Source of the DNA: Aporrectodea caliginosa
Taxonomy: Eukaryota > Annelida > Clitellata > Crassiclitellata > Lumbricidae
Assembly (NCBI GenBank): GCA_020284085.1
Contig: JACEVL010000098.1
Span: 1-64,000 of the forward strand
Direction of reading: 5' to 3'
Length of the DNA stretch: 64,000 nt
The notes beneath the pieces are model-generated. The model was given only the letters and a program-made list of their open reading frames with translations, was not told the DNA's origin and did not search any database. The translations under genes were made by a program, and so were the position numbers. Below, piece after piece: positions 50,107-61,424 of this stretch (position 1 is its first letter; the number at the start of each line of letters is the position of its first letter).

Positions 50107-52275
50107 ATTAATCCAATATTTAACGACATCCTATAGCTACAAGGCTGTTGACGTCTTTAAGTTTTTGGTGTATTTCAGTTCATTTTATTGTAATGTTCTC
50201 ATAAGTTTTCTTTTTCTTTTCTCGTCTTTGATTCCGTTTCTGATAGGATGTTGACGTATTTAAAGTTTCTGACGGATTAAGTTCATTTTCGTATACTGTC
50301 TGTCATCAGTTTGCGTTCTCTCTTCTTGGCTTGAATTCCATTTCTGACAGAATGCTGTGATTTGACAGGTGATTGTTGTCCATCTCTTATTCATATAAGT
50401 CATTATATACTGTTTTCTCGTCAATCTTATTAACAATATTTTATAGAATATCTATCTAAATTACCATCAAACTATCAATATTACATTTAAAGGAAATGTT
50501 CAATATTCATTATCCATCAGTCATAGTACATACAGATTCAATTATCAATTTCAACATGACAATCAAAGTATCAATATTATTCAATATTGGTTTTATGTAT
50601 TACAAAATTAGCTCTAAAATGAATCGTATTCATCAACAAACACAAACCAATTTTAAGCAATAACTAAGGACCAAGAATATTAGAAATATTATTAAGCATC
50701 AGTTTTATGATTTTTATTCAATACGAAAAGAAGAAAACAAAAATCACATCATAAATCCATACATTTAACATTATGAACAAACCAATTAACATGTTATAAA
50801 CAAGGAACATTATTATAAAAAGAAGTTATAATACTTTTTACTCAATTAACCGTTATGCAACTGTATTTAACCATTATTTATTGCCGTTACCTAGATTATG
50901 TACTTACTAACAGCACCTATAGATAGTATTTTCAGATATAATTACTCTATTTATTTATAATCTCTACATGATTTTCCCATTAGTAATGTTCATGAGTATA
51001 TTATATACTTCGAGACAAATATCTGGAATAGACAATACACTTTTAACAGTGCATTCCACTTTTTTCAACGTACATTTTTCAAGTATTAATTTTGATATGT
51101 CATGTTTTTACAAGCAATTAATATATGATCAATGGTTTCAGGCACCTGGCATTCAGAACATAAATCCGTTGTGCTTTTACCTATATGTTTCAACCACGTA
51201 TTAGTTAAGATATGTCCCATTCTAAGTCTGGTAATTTGAACTTCACGTTTCCTTAGAGAGTCCATAAATTTTACATTTGTGGATACCAAAGGCTGAATAG
51301 ATTTATAAAATCTTCCTTTTGATTCAAGATTATATTCAATTTGCCATTTATTAGTTACATAACTCCTTATTAAAGAATAGATTTCCTTTAATTCTAAATG
51401 ATTTGTTGAATTAATCTCAGACATTTCCAGCCCCTTCTTTGCCAATGTGTCTGCCATTTCATTTCCAGATAAACCGACATGACTCGGGATCCATGCTACG
51501 AGAACAGTACTATGTTTTAGTTTATTAATATTATCTATAAATTCAAGAAATAGATTAGGCCGTGAACAAGACCTAATCTCTTTTATTGATGTTGCTACAC
51601 TCAATGAATCAGTAAATATTATATATTTATTTGCGTTTTCATTTTCATTTTCAATAATCCATTTTATTGCTTCAATTATTGCTGTTAATTCAGCTGAATA
51701 AATCGAGGAGTCATTTGCTATTCTATAAATATTATGGATCCACATAGAAGGTATACAAAAAGCTGCTGAAACTATATTTTCAAGTTTAGATCCATCTGTA
51801 TATATGGATGTATAATCAAGATATTTATTAATTAATTCTAGTGACAAAGATGACATAATATCAGGGGAGTCTGTCTTTTTGTTGATATGCTTTTTCAAGG
51901 ACAAATCGACTTTAATGACCCTATCAAGCCACGGAGCTGTTGGCTGATAAAATGGTGATTTAAATGGTTGAGTAATTAAGGAGAAAAAGTGTTCAGTTCT
52001 TTTAAAAATGGAATTTTGTTTAGCAGAAGATGCACGACAGTAATTTGACCAGTGATCTCGCATAGCTTCAGCTGCTGGGTGATCTTTTGAACTGATGATC
52101 TTAGATCCAACCTTGAGCGAGTTGTTCAAGCGACGTAGGTGAAGTGGTAATTCACCACACTCATTTTGAAGGGCCATGATTGGGGTGCCTTTAGCTGATC
52201 CACACGCTAATCTCAAAGCCTCAGACTGAATATTTTGTAATTTTTTCAACTGGTTAGAGCTAGCTGTAAAAGAAA
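50107..52275 (-). mobile_element. I/Nimb-like LINE, copy 3, 5' truncated
   Basis: Starts from a (TTA)n tail and GACATCCTATAGCTAC and ends in the RT thumb near 52275. It replaces cassette A between the pre-A spacer (50000-50100) and cassette B (52292). The protein is clearly diverged from copy 1, so it is another subfamily. No certain target duplication. Confidence 0.85.
51086..52270 (-). pseudogene. RT thumb, RNase H and zinc knuckle of Nimb-like LINE
   Basis: One open frame of about 395 residues: SSNQLKKLQNIQSEALRLA (RT thumb), IYTDGSKLENIVSAAF, IYSAELTAIIEAI, IIFTDSLSVATSI, WIPSHVGLSGNEMAD (RNase H with its acidic residues and His), then CSECQVPETIDHILIAC (C-X2-C-X7-H-X4-C). Unlike copy 1, RNase H and knuckle are in a single frame. 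The RT catalytic part is missing, and the frame has no proper start. Confidence 0.9.
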
Positions 52276-52291
52276 AACCGTGATGCGAATT

Positions 52292-52331
52292 TTATATACA
52301 ATAAGGAATGCATTAAAAGGGTGTTTAAGAA
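52292..52331 (+). promoter_or_regulatory. Promoter-like module heading cassette B
   Basis: GATGCGAATT, TATATAC, 15 bp, then AAAAGGGTGTTTAAGAAT. It lies 17 bp beyond the LINE end. Confidence 0.5.
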
Positions 52332-52394
52332 TAACAACTGACGGCGAGCATACGGACCGTACGGTCGGGCGTCCTCGAGCCAACCATTACTTTT

Positions 52395-52750
52395 TTCATT
52401 CATGCATTCATTACAAAGATTTATATAGAACCTATTCTAGATAGCAACTCAGAGGTGCCCCGACCCCAGCACGGCTCAAAGAACTGTTTAAGGCTAGACT
52501 AGAATGAGTCTGAATGGAACCGGGGGAACAAGCGCGGCGTCAACTGGAGCCCGTTCGATACAAAAGGGCCGACCCCGAGAAGGCACCGATCTGCCGTGTA
52601 GAAGTACAGACGAAGGGACAAGCAGCACCCTGGAGCTTTCACGCAGCGGAGGGAGCAACGACCTCTGGTTCCCGGGATAGGGCAACAAAGCCAGAAAACT
52701 TTAAGTCTAACTTCTGCCAACGCAACAATGCAATGTTGTCCCAGCAACAA
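52395..52750 (-). pseudogene. L2-like LINE 3' end, decayed
   Basis: On the minus strand: CCPIPGTRGRCSLRCVK, GVGPFVSNGLQLTPRLF and PRFHSDSF. These align with CCPTLGAPGRRSLRSTE, VVGPSLWNGLPLMLRLY and PRIHSESF at 36808. Tail (AATG)n near 52398-52420. Confidence 0.75.
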
Positions 52751-52949
52751 TGTTTATTTGTCCAACAACTTTCTACACTTCGCACAAAATTATACAAGAT
52801 ATTAATTCTATATGCGGGCTTTTTAAAAATAAATATCTTATTCCTCTAGAAGTTATTTTAGATTTATTTTTCTAGTAGTTCCAGTGATCAACACGTTTTA
52901 ACTGACCATCAATTGCCAACGCAATATTTTGTTGAAGCTGATGCGCTCT

Positions 52950-52990
52950 TTATAACAAGCAGTAAAGCATTAAAAGAGGTGTCTAAAATC
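52950..52990 (+). promoter_or_regulatory. Promoter-like module heading cassette B
   Basis: GATGCGCTCTT, TATAACA, 14 bp, then AAAAGAGGTGTCTAAAATC. Confidence 0.55.
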
Positions 52991-53066
52991 AATAATTGAC
53001 GTCGGCGAGTATTAGGATTACAGTTGAGTCAAACATTGATTTTCTGCATCAGCTACCGGCATTTAA

Positions 53067-55229
53067 CCTTCGGAGGCCGAAGTGGGGTAGATTTCTACCC
53101 CAGCGGTGTTTGGATGTTGATTGCGGAGTAACTGTAGGTAGTCATAACTTGACGTTCCACATGTTTACAAGTTAACACCCCCGACATATTCCCACACCAA
53201 AACGATCATCATGTCATGTTGTCTGAGAAAGTTATTTCAGTTCAAAGTGTCATGGGGTAGAAATCTACCCCACTTCGGCCTCGGCGTTACTATTTTTTCG
53301 TTCATAATGAAGATGTATTTATAGAAGATATTATCTCATTGTTATGCTCCAATTAGAAATGAAGTGTTGATTCTACCACGGAATTGAGTTTTAATATTTG
53401 CCTAATTCTGAAAATGTCAGTTTCCAAGATGGCGGCCAATATGGCCGCCAAAACAATACATTGTGTATATTTGAACTCATAGATAAGAAGCTACAATGAC
53501 AAATGAAATGTCCATTGCAATACTATCAAGGTCAAGGAATCGAACTATCGAATTGGGAATAGTGTGGGAATAGTACTTTCCAAGATGGCGGCCAATATGG
53601 CCGCCGAAACACAAAAGTGTGTACATCTAAGCTCATACATAAGCTACAATGACAAATGAAATGTCCATCGTAATAGTTTCAAGGTCAAGGAATCGAACCA
53701 TCGCATTGGCAATAGTGTGGGAATAGTACTATCCAAGATGGCGGCCAATATGGCCGCCGAAACTCAAAATGAGTATATCTACGCACATAGACAAGCTCCA
53801 ATGACAAATGAAGTGTCCATTGTGATAGATCCAAGGTCAAGGAATCGAACTATCGCATTGGCAATAGTGTGGGAATAGTACTATCCAAGATGCCGGCCAA
53901 TATGGCCGCCGAAACATAAAATGTGTATATCTAAGCTTATTTTTAGGCTAAAATAACAGATAAAGTGTCGAATGTAATATATTCAGGGTCAAAGAATCGA
54001 AAGATCGCAGTGACAATAGTGTGGAAATGTTACTTTCCAAGATGGCGGCCAATATGGCCGTCAACCCTAAGCTATGGGCTCAGATATAGCCGTTTTTGTG
54101 CTTTGGTGGCCATATTGGCCGCCATCTTGGAAAGCTATATTCCCACGCTATTGCGACTGCGATATATCGATTCCTTGACCCCGAAAATATTAAATTCGAC
54201 GCTTCATTTGTCATTGTATCTTATCTATGAGCTGAGATATACATATTTCTGTTTTGACGGCCATATTGGCCGCCATCTTGAAAATTTAAATTTTCACACT
54301 ATTGCTGCTACGAGAAAGCGATTAATTGAACCCGAAAATATTAATTTCGACGCTTAATATTTTTATTGTTGAAAATCATTAATGTGAGAAATCCATGTTT
54401 CTGTGTTTTGGCGGCCATATTGGCCGCCATATTGGATAGTAACATTCCCGTACTATTATAACTAAGAGAAATCGATTTTGTGACACTAAAAATATGAAAT
54501 TCGACACTTCATTTGTCATTGCACCTTATCTATGAGCTGAGTTATACATATTTTTGTTTTGGCGGCCATATTGGCCGCCATCTTGAAAAGTAACATTTTC
54601 ACACTATTGCCACTGCGATTGTTCGATTCTTTGACCCTGAATATATTACATTCGACACTTTATCTGTTATTTTAGCCTAAAAATAAGCTTAGATATACAC
54701 ATTTTATGTTTCGGCGGCCATATTGGCCGCCATCTTGGATAGTACTATTCCCACACTATTGCCAGTGCGATATTTCGATTCCTTGACCTTGAAAATATTA
54801 CAATGGACACCTTATTTTTCATTGTAGCTTATCTATGAGCTTAGATATACACATTTTTGTGTTTTGGCGGCCATATTGGCCGCCATCTTGAATAGTACTA
54901 CTCCCACACTATTGCCAATGCGATAGTTCAATTCCCTGACCTTGAAACTATTACAATGGAGACTGTATTTGTCATTGTAGCTTATGTATGAGCTTAGATA
55001 TACACTTTTTTGTGTTTCGGCGGCCATATTGGCCGCCATCTTGGAAAGTACTATTCCCACACTATTCCCAATGCGATAGTTCGATTCCTTGACCTTGGAA
55101 ATATTCGAATCGACACCTCATTTGTCATAGTAGCTTACCTGTGAGCTAAGATATTACATATTTCTTTGGGGTAGAAAACTACCCCACTTCGGCCTCCGTG
55201 TCCTGAATCGGAGCTTCGGCCTCCGAAGG
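53067..55229. mobile_element. 2.16-kb TTAA element with mirrored YY1-like array, copy 2
   Basis: Perfect 16-bp inverted ends CCTTCGGAGGCCGAAG flanked on both sides by TTAA (53063-53066 and 55230-55233). It is nearly identical to 20186-22346, with only scattered substitutions and small indels. The target is the conserved TATTTAACGACATC core of cassette B, where one TTAA was duplicated. It has the same internal palindromes and mirrored units and no transposase. Confidence 0.9.
53425..55045. repeat. Mirrored YY1-like array, copy 2
   Basis: Five direct units, then seven inverted units, as in copy 1. Most carry CAAGATGGCGGC (one reads CAAGATGCCGGC) and TCAAGGTCA or their complements. Confidence 0.85.
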
Positions 55230-55698
55230 TTAAAGACATCTTAAGGCGACTTTGACCGATGACTCGATGTTACGTTACCTTACAAAATACATAATGACAC
55301 GAACACTTAATATTAAGAAATGTGTACGCATTTATTCTGTGGTTCAACGACACCTCTTTCACAATTTCGAGTGGCGCTTCAGAGAATTAGTAAATCATTT
55401 AAATCTCATTTTTCATGTAAAGTTTATACTTTCAAATATCAATTATACATTTCAATCAGGATTGTCTAACTTAAATGTATGTCTTCTTTCCCGTGTTAAA
55501 CCAAATTATTTACCGGTGAAAATTGTTCGCATAATTTTTTCCATCGGAGTAAACGGTCTTTGAAGCTTGAGATGTCGCTAAGCTGTTGCTAGCCGAACTT
55601 TGGAACAATTATTCATTTTAAATTGTCGACTCTACAGTTCAGTGTTCTGGAAAGGTCGGTCACAATATGTCGTTGACAACTGCATTGGCTCCTAATCA

Positions 55699-55740
55699 AA
55701 ATGAACACCCTTTTAAAGGTTAAATTTTGGCTATAATATT
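55699..55740 (-). promoter_or_regulatory. Promoter-like module closing cassette B
   Basis: Reverse motif GAACACCCTTTTAAAGG, 14 bp, then CTATAATATT. Confidence 0.5.
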
Positions 55741-55754
55741 ATAAATATCAATCT

Positions 55755-56055
55755 CAACAACATCTTGGATTCTATTTCTGATAGGATATTGACGACTTTA
55801 AAGTTTTTGACGTATTTAAGTTCATTTTCGAATAATGTTTTTCATCAGTATTCTTTCTGTTTTCTTGTCTTTGTTTCCTTTTCTGACAGGAAGTTGTAAC
55901 GATGAAATTTGACAGGTGGTTGTTCTTTTTTTTCTGTTTTTTAAATGAGAAAGAAAACTGATGAAAACATTACACGAAAATGAACTGAAATGCATCAAAA
56001 ACTTTAAAGACGTCAACGGCCGTTGTTGCTAAAGATGTCATTAAACATTGGATAA
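55755..56055. repeat. Inverted duplication of Nimb-like 3' UTR
   Basis: The arm 55789-55864 (minus-type 3' UTR sequence) is mirrored by 55940-56016 (plus-type), about 75 bp with some 10 mismatches. The right side continues to the usual LINE end GATGTCATTAAACATTGGAT. Confidence 0.75.
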
Positions 56056-56088
56056 ATTAAATCGGCAACATCAATCTCAGCAAGGATG

Positions 56089-56170
56089 AGAGCTGTAATA
56101 TGTCAAAACTAATCTTTGTCGGCGGCAACGGCCTATGTTGTCATAAGCTGCCGTTAAACTGTGGATCCAA
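56089..56170 (+). mobile_element. Short SINE S2 insertion
   Basis: 82 bp flanked by TCAGCAAGGATG (56077-56088 and 56171-56182), a 12-bp duplication. Confidence 0.9.
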
Positions 56171-56229
56171 TCAGCAAGGATGTTATTCGTCGCGGTAGTT
56201 TCTGTCGGAACATCTTAGAAAGAATATGC

Positions 56230-56455
56230 CCGATAGCGCATTGGATAACATCTGGCGTAGAGAGCGAGAGGTACCGAGTTCGAGCCCCGTTAGGGCGGAT
56301 ATGCTTTGTAGGCTGCTATTAGCGCCGTTGTATTGCAGGCTGTCTGTTCTGTTAGTAGTTAAGATTTAAATTGCATAACATGTAAATGTACAGCGCAGTG
56401 CGTTTGTCAGGCGCTTAATAAAGAAAAGATTATTATTATTATTACTATTATTACT
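56230..56455 (+). mobile_element. tRNA SINE T1
   Basis: Head with TAGCGCATTGGATAAC and GAGTTCGAGCCCC. The body has a short deletion after TAAGATTTAAATTG. Tail is (TTA)n of about 28 bp. Confidence 0.85.
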
Positions 56456-56518
56456 AAGATGTCGATAAACACTGGAAACCACCACCAGAGCATATGACAC
56501 TGTCGGCACTCATAGCAT

Positions 56519-56560
56519 TATATATGAATACAGAGCATCTTAAAAGAGGTGTTCAAATTC
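56519..56560 (+). promoter_or_regulatory. Promoter-like module heading cassette C
   Basis: TATATATG, 16 bp, then AAAAGAGGTGTTCAAATTC. Confidence 0.6.
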
Positions 56561-57085
56561 AACGGTTTATGTTTAGCATTATGGCAACAATGGCGCGTTC
56601 TTCGTACACTCATTAAAGTTATTCGTCTGGATGATTTCGAAAAGTATATAACCTTACAAGCGTAACACTGGCAGTCGACAGTTGTTAAAAATCGGTACTA
56701 AAACATTAATTTTACAATAATATGGCTTTTATATATAATATATAAATAAACAAATGCCCAATGAAAGTTAACTCCGCCTCCACCCGCACTCTGGCAGTGC
56801 CAGTCTCAAGCCTCGAGTGAGGAGGAGGGCGATGCTAATCATCTGTGTTATGGCACAGTTTCGTCAAACAGCAACGAATCATCAATGAAAGGGATAAAGT
56901 TGAGTCGCTCGCAATGGTCGTGGCAGACATAGAATGTTATTTCTAAACCAATGAATACTTTACCTTTTTTCTAAGAGCAATTGATCTTAGTCTCTTGAAA
57001 TCTTTGCTTATATCTGACAATACTTTTTTGAAGGATTGGATGGGTAGAAGAGCGGAGAATTTGCGAAATTCAGTAGGGAAATCGT
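56538..57085 (+). repeat. Cassette C, S1-like body and block E
   Basis: AACGGTTTATGTTTAGCATT, GTACACTCATTAAAGTTATT and CTGGCAGTCGACAGTTGTTA. Then AACTCCGCCTCCACCCGC, GGAGGGCGATGCTAATCATC, GTTGAGTCGCTCGCAATGG and GAAGGATTGGATGGGTAGA. Confidence 0.6.
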
Positions 57086-57166
57086 AATTTCCAAACTTCT
57101 AAAGCGCCACTCGAAAGCCAAGTGCAGGGCACCAGCTTATTCACGAGCACTGGTTCCAATCGTTCC

Positions 57167-57290
57167 AATCCTCAACTGCACGTCCGTGCCTTAGTTCGAG
57201 GCAGTGCCAATCCCAAGCCTGGATGATGGAGGAGGGCGACGCCAATTATCTTTGTTATCACACAGTGTCGTTAAACTGAAACTACTACTA
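57167..57290 (+). repeat. S1-like body, older copy
   Basis: CAACTGCACGTCCGTGCC, GCCAATCCCAAGCCTGGATG and GGGCGACGCCAATTATC, then GTGTCGTTAAACTGAAA with an (ACT)n tail. Confidence 0.6.
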
Positions 57291-57299
57291 CTGCTACAA

Positions 57300-57790
57300 T
57301 GCTTATTATAGAGACGTTGGCTAAGGGTGTAAACGGGAAGTTCTTTCCTATCGTCGTCCAGGCCTTTGACGCCAAAAGATGTCGTCAAACACTGTAATCC
57401 ATCCAATCAAACAAATTTTGTAGAAATCGGGATCATGAGGTTAAGTTCATTTGGCCGATTAAGACCATGGCAGCCGATATATATCTTTAGGCAAATACAA
57501 CGATATCACAATTTGTTAGTTTTATGTTATACAATACAATACAATACAACTGTAATTTGACAATGCCCTCCTTACAAAGTTCAGAAGTGCACATTGAAGC
57601 TGGGCAACTATTAAGAGCCATAAATAGACTGAAAGAGGTAGGTTTTAAGTTTGGAGCGAAATGCCTTAGATGTTGCAATTGAAAGCTGCAAAACGCCTTT
57701 ATTCTAAACTATAACAATGATAAAAATGCGATCATCGAGTGATATCTATGGTGATGGCGCTATAAAAGTCTATTAGATTAGATTAGATTA
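57300..57790. other. Mostly unassigned sequence
   Basis: Only a decayed GTCCAGGCCTTTGACGCC to AGATGTCGTCAAACACTG retro-tail near 57357-57395 and a short (ATACA) run are recognisable. Confidence 0.35.
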
Positions 57791-57888
57791 TTATTATTAT
57801 TATTATTAAATAAATTTGTAACGCGCGCAAGGTCACACCGAAATGTGAATCTGAGGCGCGGATAGACAGCCGCCAGGTGAAGATGCAC

Positions 57889-58215
57889 TTAGATTTCTAA
57901 ATCCTTGAAAGCCAAGGAGAAATAGTGAGTTTTGAGCCGCTTTTTGAAGGAAGGAAGTGAAGTTGAGCTACGAAGAGAAAGTGGTAGTCGATTCCATTCT
58001 TTTGGAGCAGAGGCGTGGAATGCACGAGAGCCCATAACTGTTCTGCATCGTGGCTCAGCTAGAAGACCTGTACTTGATGATCGCAGGCAACGAGGAGGGA
58101 TGTAAGGAGTTAGTAGTGCATGAATATAGGTAGGTGTGCTGGTGTTGAGGGCTTTGTAGGTCAAACAGGCCAATTTAAATTTTATTCTGAATTCAACAGG
58201 AAGCCAATGCAGCAT
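57889..58215 (-). pseudogene. L2-like reverse transcriptase C-terminus
   Basis: 108 residues, uninterrupted: LHWLPVEFRIKFKLACLTYK, TPTYIHALLTPY, RAFHASAPKEWNRLPLSLR and SLPSFKKRLKTHYF. This is the C-terminal end of L2/CR1 ORF2. Everything upstream of it is lost. Confidence 0.85.
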
Positions 58216-58250
58216 TCAGAATAAAATTTAAATTGGCCTGTTTGACCTAC
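58156..58250. repeat. Perfect 37-bp inverted repeat at the LINE 5' end
   Basis: 58156-58192 and 58214-58250 are exact reverse complements around a 21-nt loop. Confidence 0.9.
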
Positions 58251-58435
58251 AATTAGATTAGATTAGATTAAAAAAATTGGTTTGGTTAGATTAGTTTTAA
58301 ATAGGTAAATTTGGTAAGTATATAAATAATTTATATCAGGTAAATGTTCAAAGTCACAATATTATTTTCAGTTCATGTACGGCATAACAAAGACTAGAAA
58401 CGAACGCACTAATAGCATGCTGAGTTTATTGGTTT

Positions 58436-58473
58436 TATATACGGATACATAACCGCTAAAAAGAGGTGTCCAG
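58436..58473 (+). promoter_or_regulatory. Promoter-like module
   Basis: TATATAC, exactly 16 bp, then AAAAGAGGTGTCCAGCAT. The cassette behind it is degraded (C-like, TATACGGTTCAGTG). Confidence 0.55.
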
Positions 58474-58879
58474 CATATACGGTTCAGTGATATGATGATG
58501 CGTCTAGTTCCATGTACGAATGTTATTGACAAGAACCGATGTAGAAGGTCAAATTATTTAGGTCAGGTATGAATACCTGCATTATTCGGACCATTTATAT
58601 AGCGCCACACTAGTACCTCTTAAAGAATGTCAAGGCGAAATGAGATATAGTAAGGTAATGTTAAGGCGGTTTAGGGCATGACGGGGTAAGAAAGAGGTAA
58701 TGGAATTCTATGCAGTGTCGATAAAGTAAGAAAATGAAAGGGAAGGCAATGCAAAATAAGGTAAGGCCAGAAGAAGAAGAAGAGCAGTCCCTTAAGCTAT
58801 CCCTGAGAACACTTCCGGTATTTAAGTTCAAGTCTATTATTCCTATCAAAGGCACAGCTAACCTAACGTCTTGAACGGC

Positions 58880-59090
58880 CCAGGGCGATGTTGGAGGATA
58901 TCCGGATTGAGAGAGATGATTTGAGGGTGGAGAGTTTTCGGAGCTACATAGGATTTCAATTTTGCTAGAGAGTTGCAGCTTAGGTAAATGAGTTCTTCAG
59001 GAATTTTTAGCCAATGGAGTCATCTAATAATTATAGTATTCATATTATGGTAATAATTTTCACGGTTCTAAATTGCGGTTGATAATATTC
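58880..59090 (+). repeat. Block E remnant
   Basis: GATGTTGGAGGATATCCGG, GGTGGAGAGTTTTCGGAGC and TTTTTAGCCAATGGAGTCAT. Confidence 0.5.
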
Positions 59091-59114
59091 TGCAAACAAA
59101 AGACAGTTAACGTG

Positions 59115-59234
59115 TTGTTGTTGTGTTTCCTTTTTAACGACTAGCTGTGTGGTAACAGAGACCATTAGCGTCGCCCTCCTCCTTTATCCAGGCTTGGGAC
59201 TGGCACTGTCAGAAAGCGAACAGTGGCGGAGTTA
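59115..59234 (-). mobile_element. Short SINE S1 insertion
   Basis: Flanked by the 12-bp duplication ACAGTTAACGTG (59103-59114 and 59235-59246). Tail (CAA)n on the minus strand. Confidence 0.9.
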
Positions 59235-59260
59235 ACAGTTAACGTGACGCGATAGCTCGA

Positions 59261-59304
59261 TTTAGGTATGCATTGGAAGAACCTTAAAAGAGGTGTTTGT
59301 AATC
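59261..59304 (+). promoter_or_regulatory. Promoter-like motif heading cassette D
   Basis: AAAAGAGGTGTTTGTAATC at 59285. The TATA box is eroded (TTTAGGTATG). Confidence 0.45.
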
Positions 59305-59460
59305 AGTGGTTGACTCCGTTAGCCATTGTGGAAACGGTACGCTCCCACATCCATTATTTATTATTATGCATTAGCATCCAGTATTTAACATCTTATGACA
59401 ACAAACTTTAAGGCCGTTGACGTCGACAAAATTCATTGTTAGCTTTTGTCACCGTTAGAA
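59282..59460 (+). repeat. Cassette D
   Basis: AGTGGTTGACTCCGTTAGCC, ATGCATTAGCATCCAGTATT and AGGCCGTTGACGTCGACAA. A truncated S1 (59463-59553) follows. Confidence 0.55.
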
Positions 59461-59829
59461 TGCTTGGTTAGTTGCTGTCTAACGACACTGTGTCATAAAA
59501 AAGATGATAAGCGTTGTCCTCCTCCTTTCTACAGGCGTGGGACTGGCACTACCACGTAGAATAATGGGACCATCACTGGCTTGAAGAGCATAACATCAAG
59601 TAGGAAGCGGGATCGATTCCCGCTCCCTCCCAAAGGTCCACTTAGCTTTACAATCGCCAGATTGCGTTGGCAAATGTTTAGTAGGACGTGATGGGTGCCT
59701 TGCATGGCTGCCATACAGCTAAATTCGACTCCTGTGATCATCCGTTCATGCTCGTCAATATTGTAGTCATGTTGCGTTGTGTCAGTTTGAATAATAAAGA
59801 AAATGCTTTTTATTTATTTTTTTTAAAAA

Positions 59830-59880
59830 TTAAACATCTCTGAAACGCTTATCTCATATTGAGATTTATTATTATTCTAT
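59830..59880 (-). promoter_or_regulatory. Degraded module, minus member of a divergent pair
   Basis: Reverse motif TTAAACATCTCTGAAACG, then GATTTATT. Confidence 0.35.
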
Positions 59881-59933
59881 GTATATTTAAAACGTCGCGA
59901 CTCACCACATAACGTGGTTGTAACGCTTGCTTT

Positions 59934-59975
59934 TATATATGGATTATGAGATCCTTAAAAGAGGTGTTCGAATTC
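59934..59975 (+). promoter_or_regulatory. Promoter-like module heading cassette C
   Basis: TATATAT, exactly 16 bp, then AAAAGAGGTGTTCGAATTC. Confidence 0.6.
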
Positions 59976-60900
59976 ATCGATGTATGTCCAGCATTCTGGC
60001 AACAATTGGGGCGTTTTCTTACACTCATTAAATTTATTAGTTCTGGATGATTTCAAAATTATTTAACCTTACAAGCGGTAAACCCTGACAGACGAGAGTT
60101 GTTAAAAATTTATACTAAAAGACAATTATTTTACAATAAATTAAAATGCCCAATGAAATAAAACTCCAACTCCACCCGCGCTCTGGCAATGCCAGTCTCA
60201 GGTCTTGAGTAAGGAGGGCGAAGATAATCAGCTGTGTTATGGCACATGTAATGTAATGTAACAAGACATTTATATAGCGCCACTTAAGAGTCTCACAGAA
60301 GCGCTCAACACGTGGCCATCAAACAGCTGAAAATTCGTCTTTAAGAGTCGAGAGAAAACCATGTAGCCACATGCAGCATTAGTGGCACGCACAGATGGCA
60401 GATGATAGTATCTCCAAACAGCAACTAGCCATCAATGAAGGGGATAAGCTTGCGTAGTTCGCAACAGTCTTGCAAACATAGAATGTTGTTTCCAAATCCA
60501 TGAATTCTTTAACTTTTCTCTCAGAGAAATTGATCTTAATTGATCTGGTATCTTGAACCCTCTGCTAATATCTGACGTTAGTTTGAACGATGGGATGAAT
60601 AGAGAATCGAAGATTGTTCTCAAGTCAGGAGGGTTATCGTTTAAGAGTCGAGGTGCTGTGTGGTAAGTCTATTTGGATAGGATAGACAATGTAAGACTAG
60701 CAGTTACTGTGGCACGGATAATGGTGATGTTGGAGGACATCCGGGTTAAACAGAATGATCTGGTGATGAAGAGTTTTCGGAACTACTCTGAATGTGACTA
60801 TTGATAAGGAGTTGTAGGTTAGCCAAGGTTATCGGAAATGAATATTCTTACTCGGATTTTCAAGCAATGGAGTTATTTCAGATAGGATTCATATGAAAAT
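59953..60900 (+). repeat. Cassette C, S1-like body and block E
   Basis: CGATGTATGTCCAGCATTC, ACACTCATTAAATTTATTAG and CAACTCCACCCGCGCTCTGG. An L2-type tail (60246-60330) is inserted. Then GCGTAGTTCGCAACAGTC, TTAGTTTGAACGATGGGATG and TTTTCAAGCAATGGAG. Confidence 0.6.
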
Positions 60901-60954
60901 TTTCTGGTTTCTTGTTGTATTACACTTGTAGCTCCAAGCAACTGCTGGAAATAT

Positions 60955-60995
60955 TATAAATATAAGTTGACACTTAAAAGAGGTGTTTAAAAATC
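60955..60995 (+). promoter_or_regulatory. Promoter-like module heading cassette D
   Basis: TATAAAT, 14 bp, then AAAAGAGGTGTTTAAAAATC. Confidence 0.55.
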
Positions 60996-61235
60996 AGCGG
61001 TGACTTCGTTAAACATGATGGTAACGGTGGCTCGGGTCATATCACTCATTAATTTTATACATTCGCGCCCAGGATTTAATGACATCTTATGACAACAAAG
61101 GCCTTTGACTTCGAAAAAATATTTTGAGCAGTTCTCACCGTTCCATTGGAAGTAGATTAGATTAGATTAAATGTTAATAATACATCTTAAAAGTAAAACT
61201 TAAAAGACAAAGACAAAATGATAATCCCGTAATAC
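60973..61235 (+). repeat. Cassette D
   Basis: CGGTGACTTCGTTAAACATG, CACTCATTAATTTTATACATT, GACATCTTATGACAACAAAGG and AGCAGTTCTCACCGTTCC. Confidence 0.6.
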
Positions 61236-61424
61236 CAATCGTAACGGTAATCTCGAAATTTCTATAGCGCCAAAATGAGCGAAGTCGAAATAACCAGCTT
61301 ATTCACAGACGCTTAGTGAAAACATAATTGATTTCCAGGTGAGAGGGTTAAATCGTTCCCAGGTCAAGATCCAAAGCGTCACGGAAGCTTGAGTCATATA
61401 ATTGGGAAATGTATTGCAATATGA

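Larger units (their letters stand above)
52967..55740 (+). repeat. Cassette B split by the second TTAA element
   Basis: AATAATTGACGTCGGCGAG, then CCGGCATTTAA (53057-53066), then the element. The cassette resumes as TTAAAGACATCTTAAGGCGAC at 55230 and continues with TCTGTGGTTCAACGACACC, AAACGGTCTTTGAAGC and GTTGACAACTGCATTGG to the minus module at 55699. Confidence 0.65.
57795..58250 (-). mobile_element. L2-like LINE 3' end with terminal fold-back
   Basis: Inserted in an (ATTAG)n target. The 3' tail is (AAT)n near 57795-57815. The 5' end is followed by an inverted copy of part of itself (58214-58250). Confidence 0.8.
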
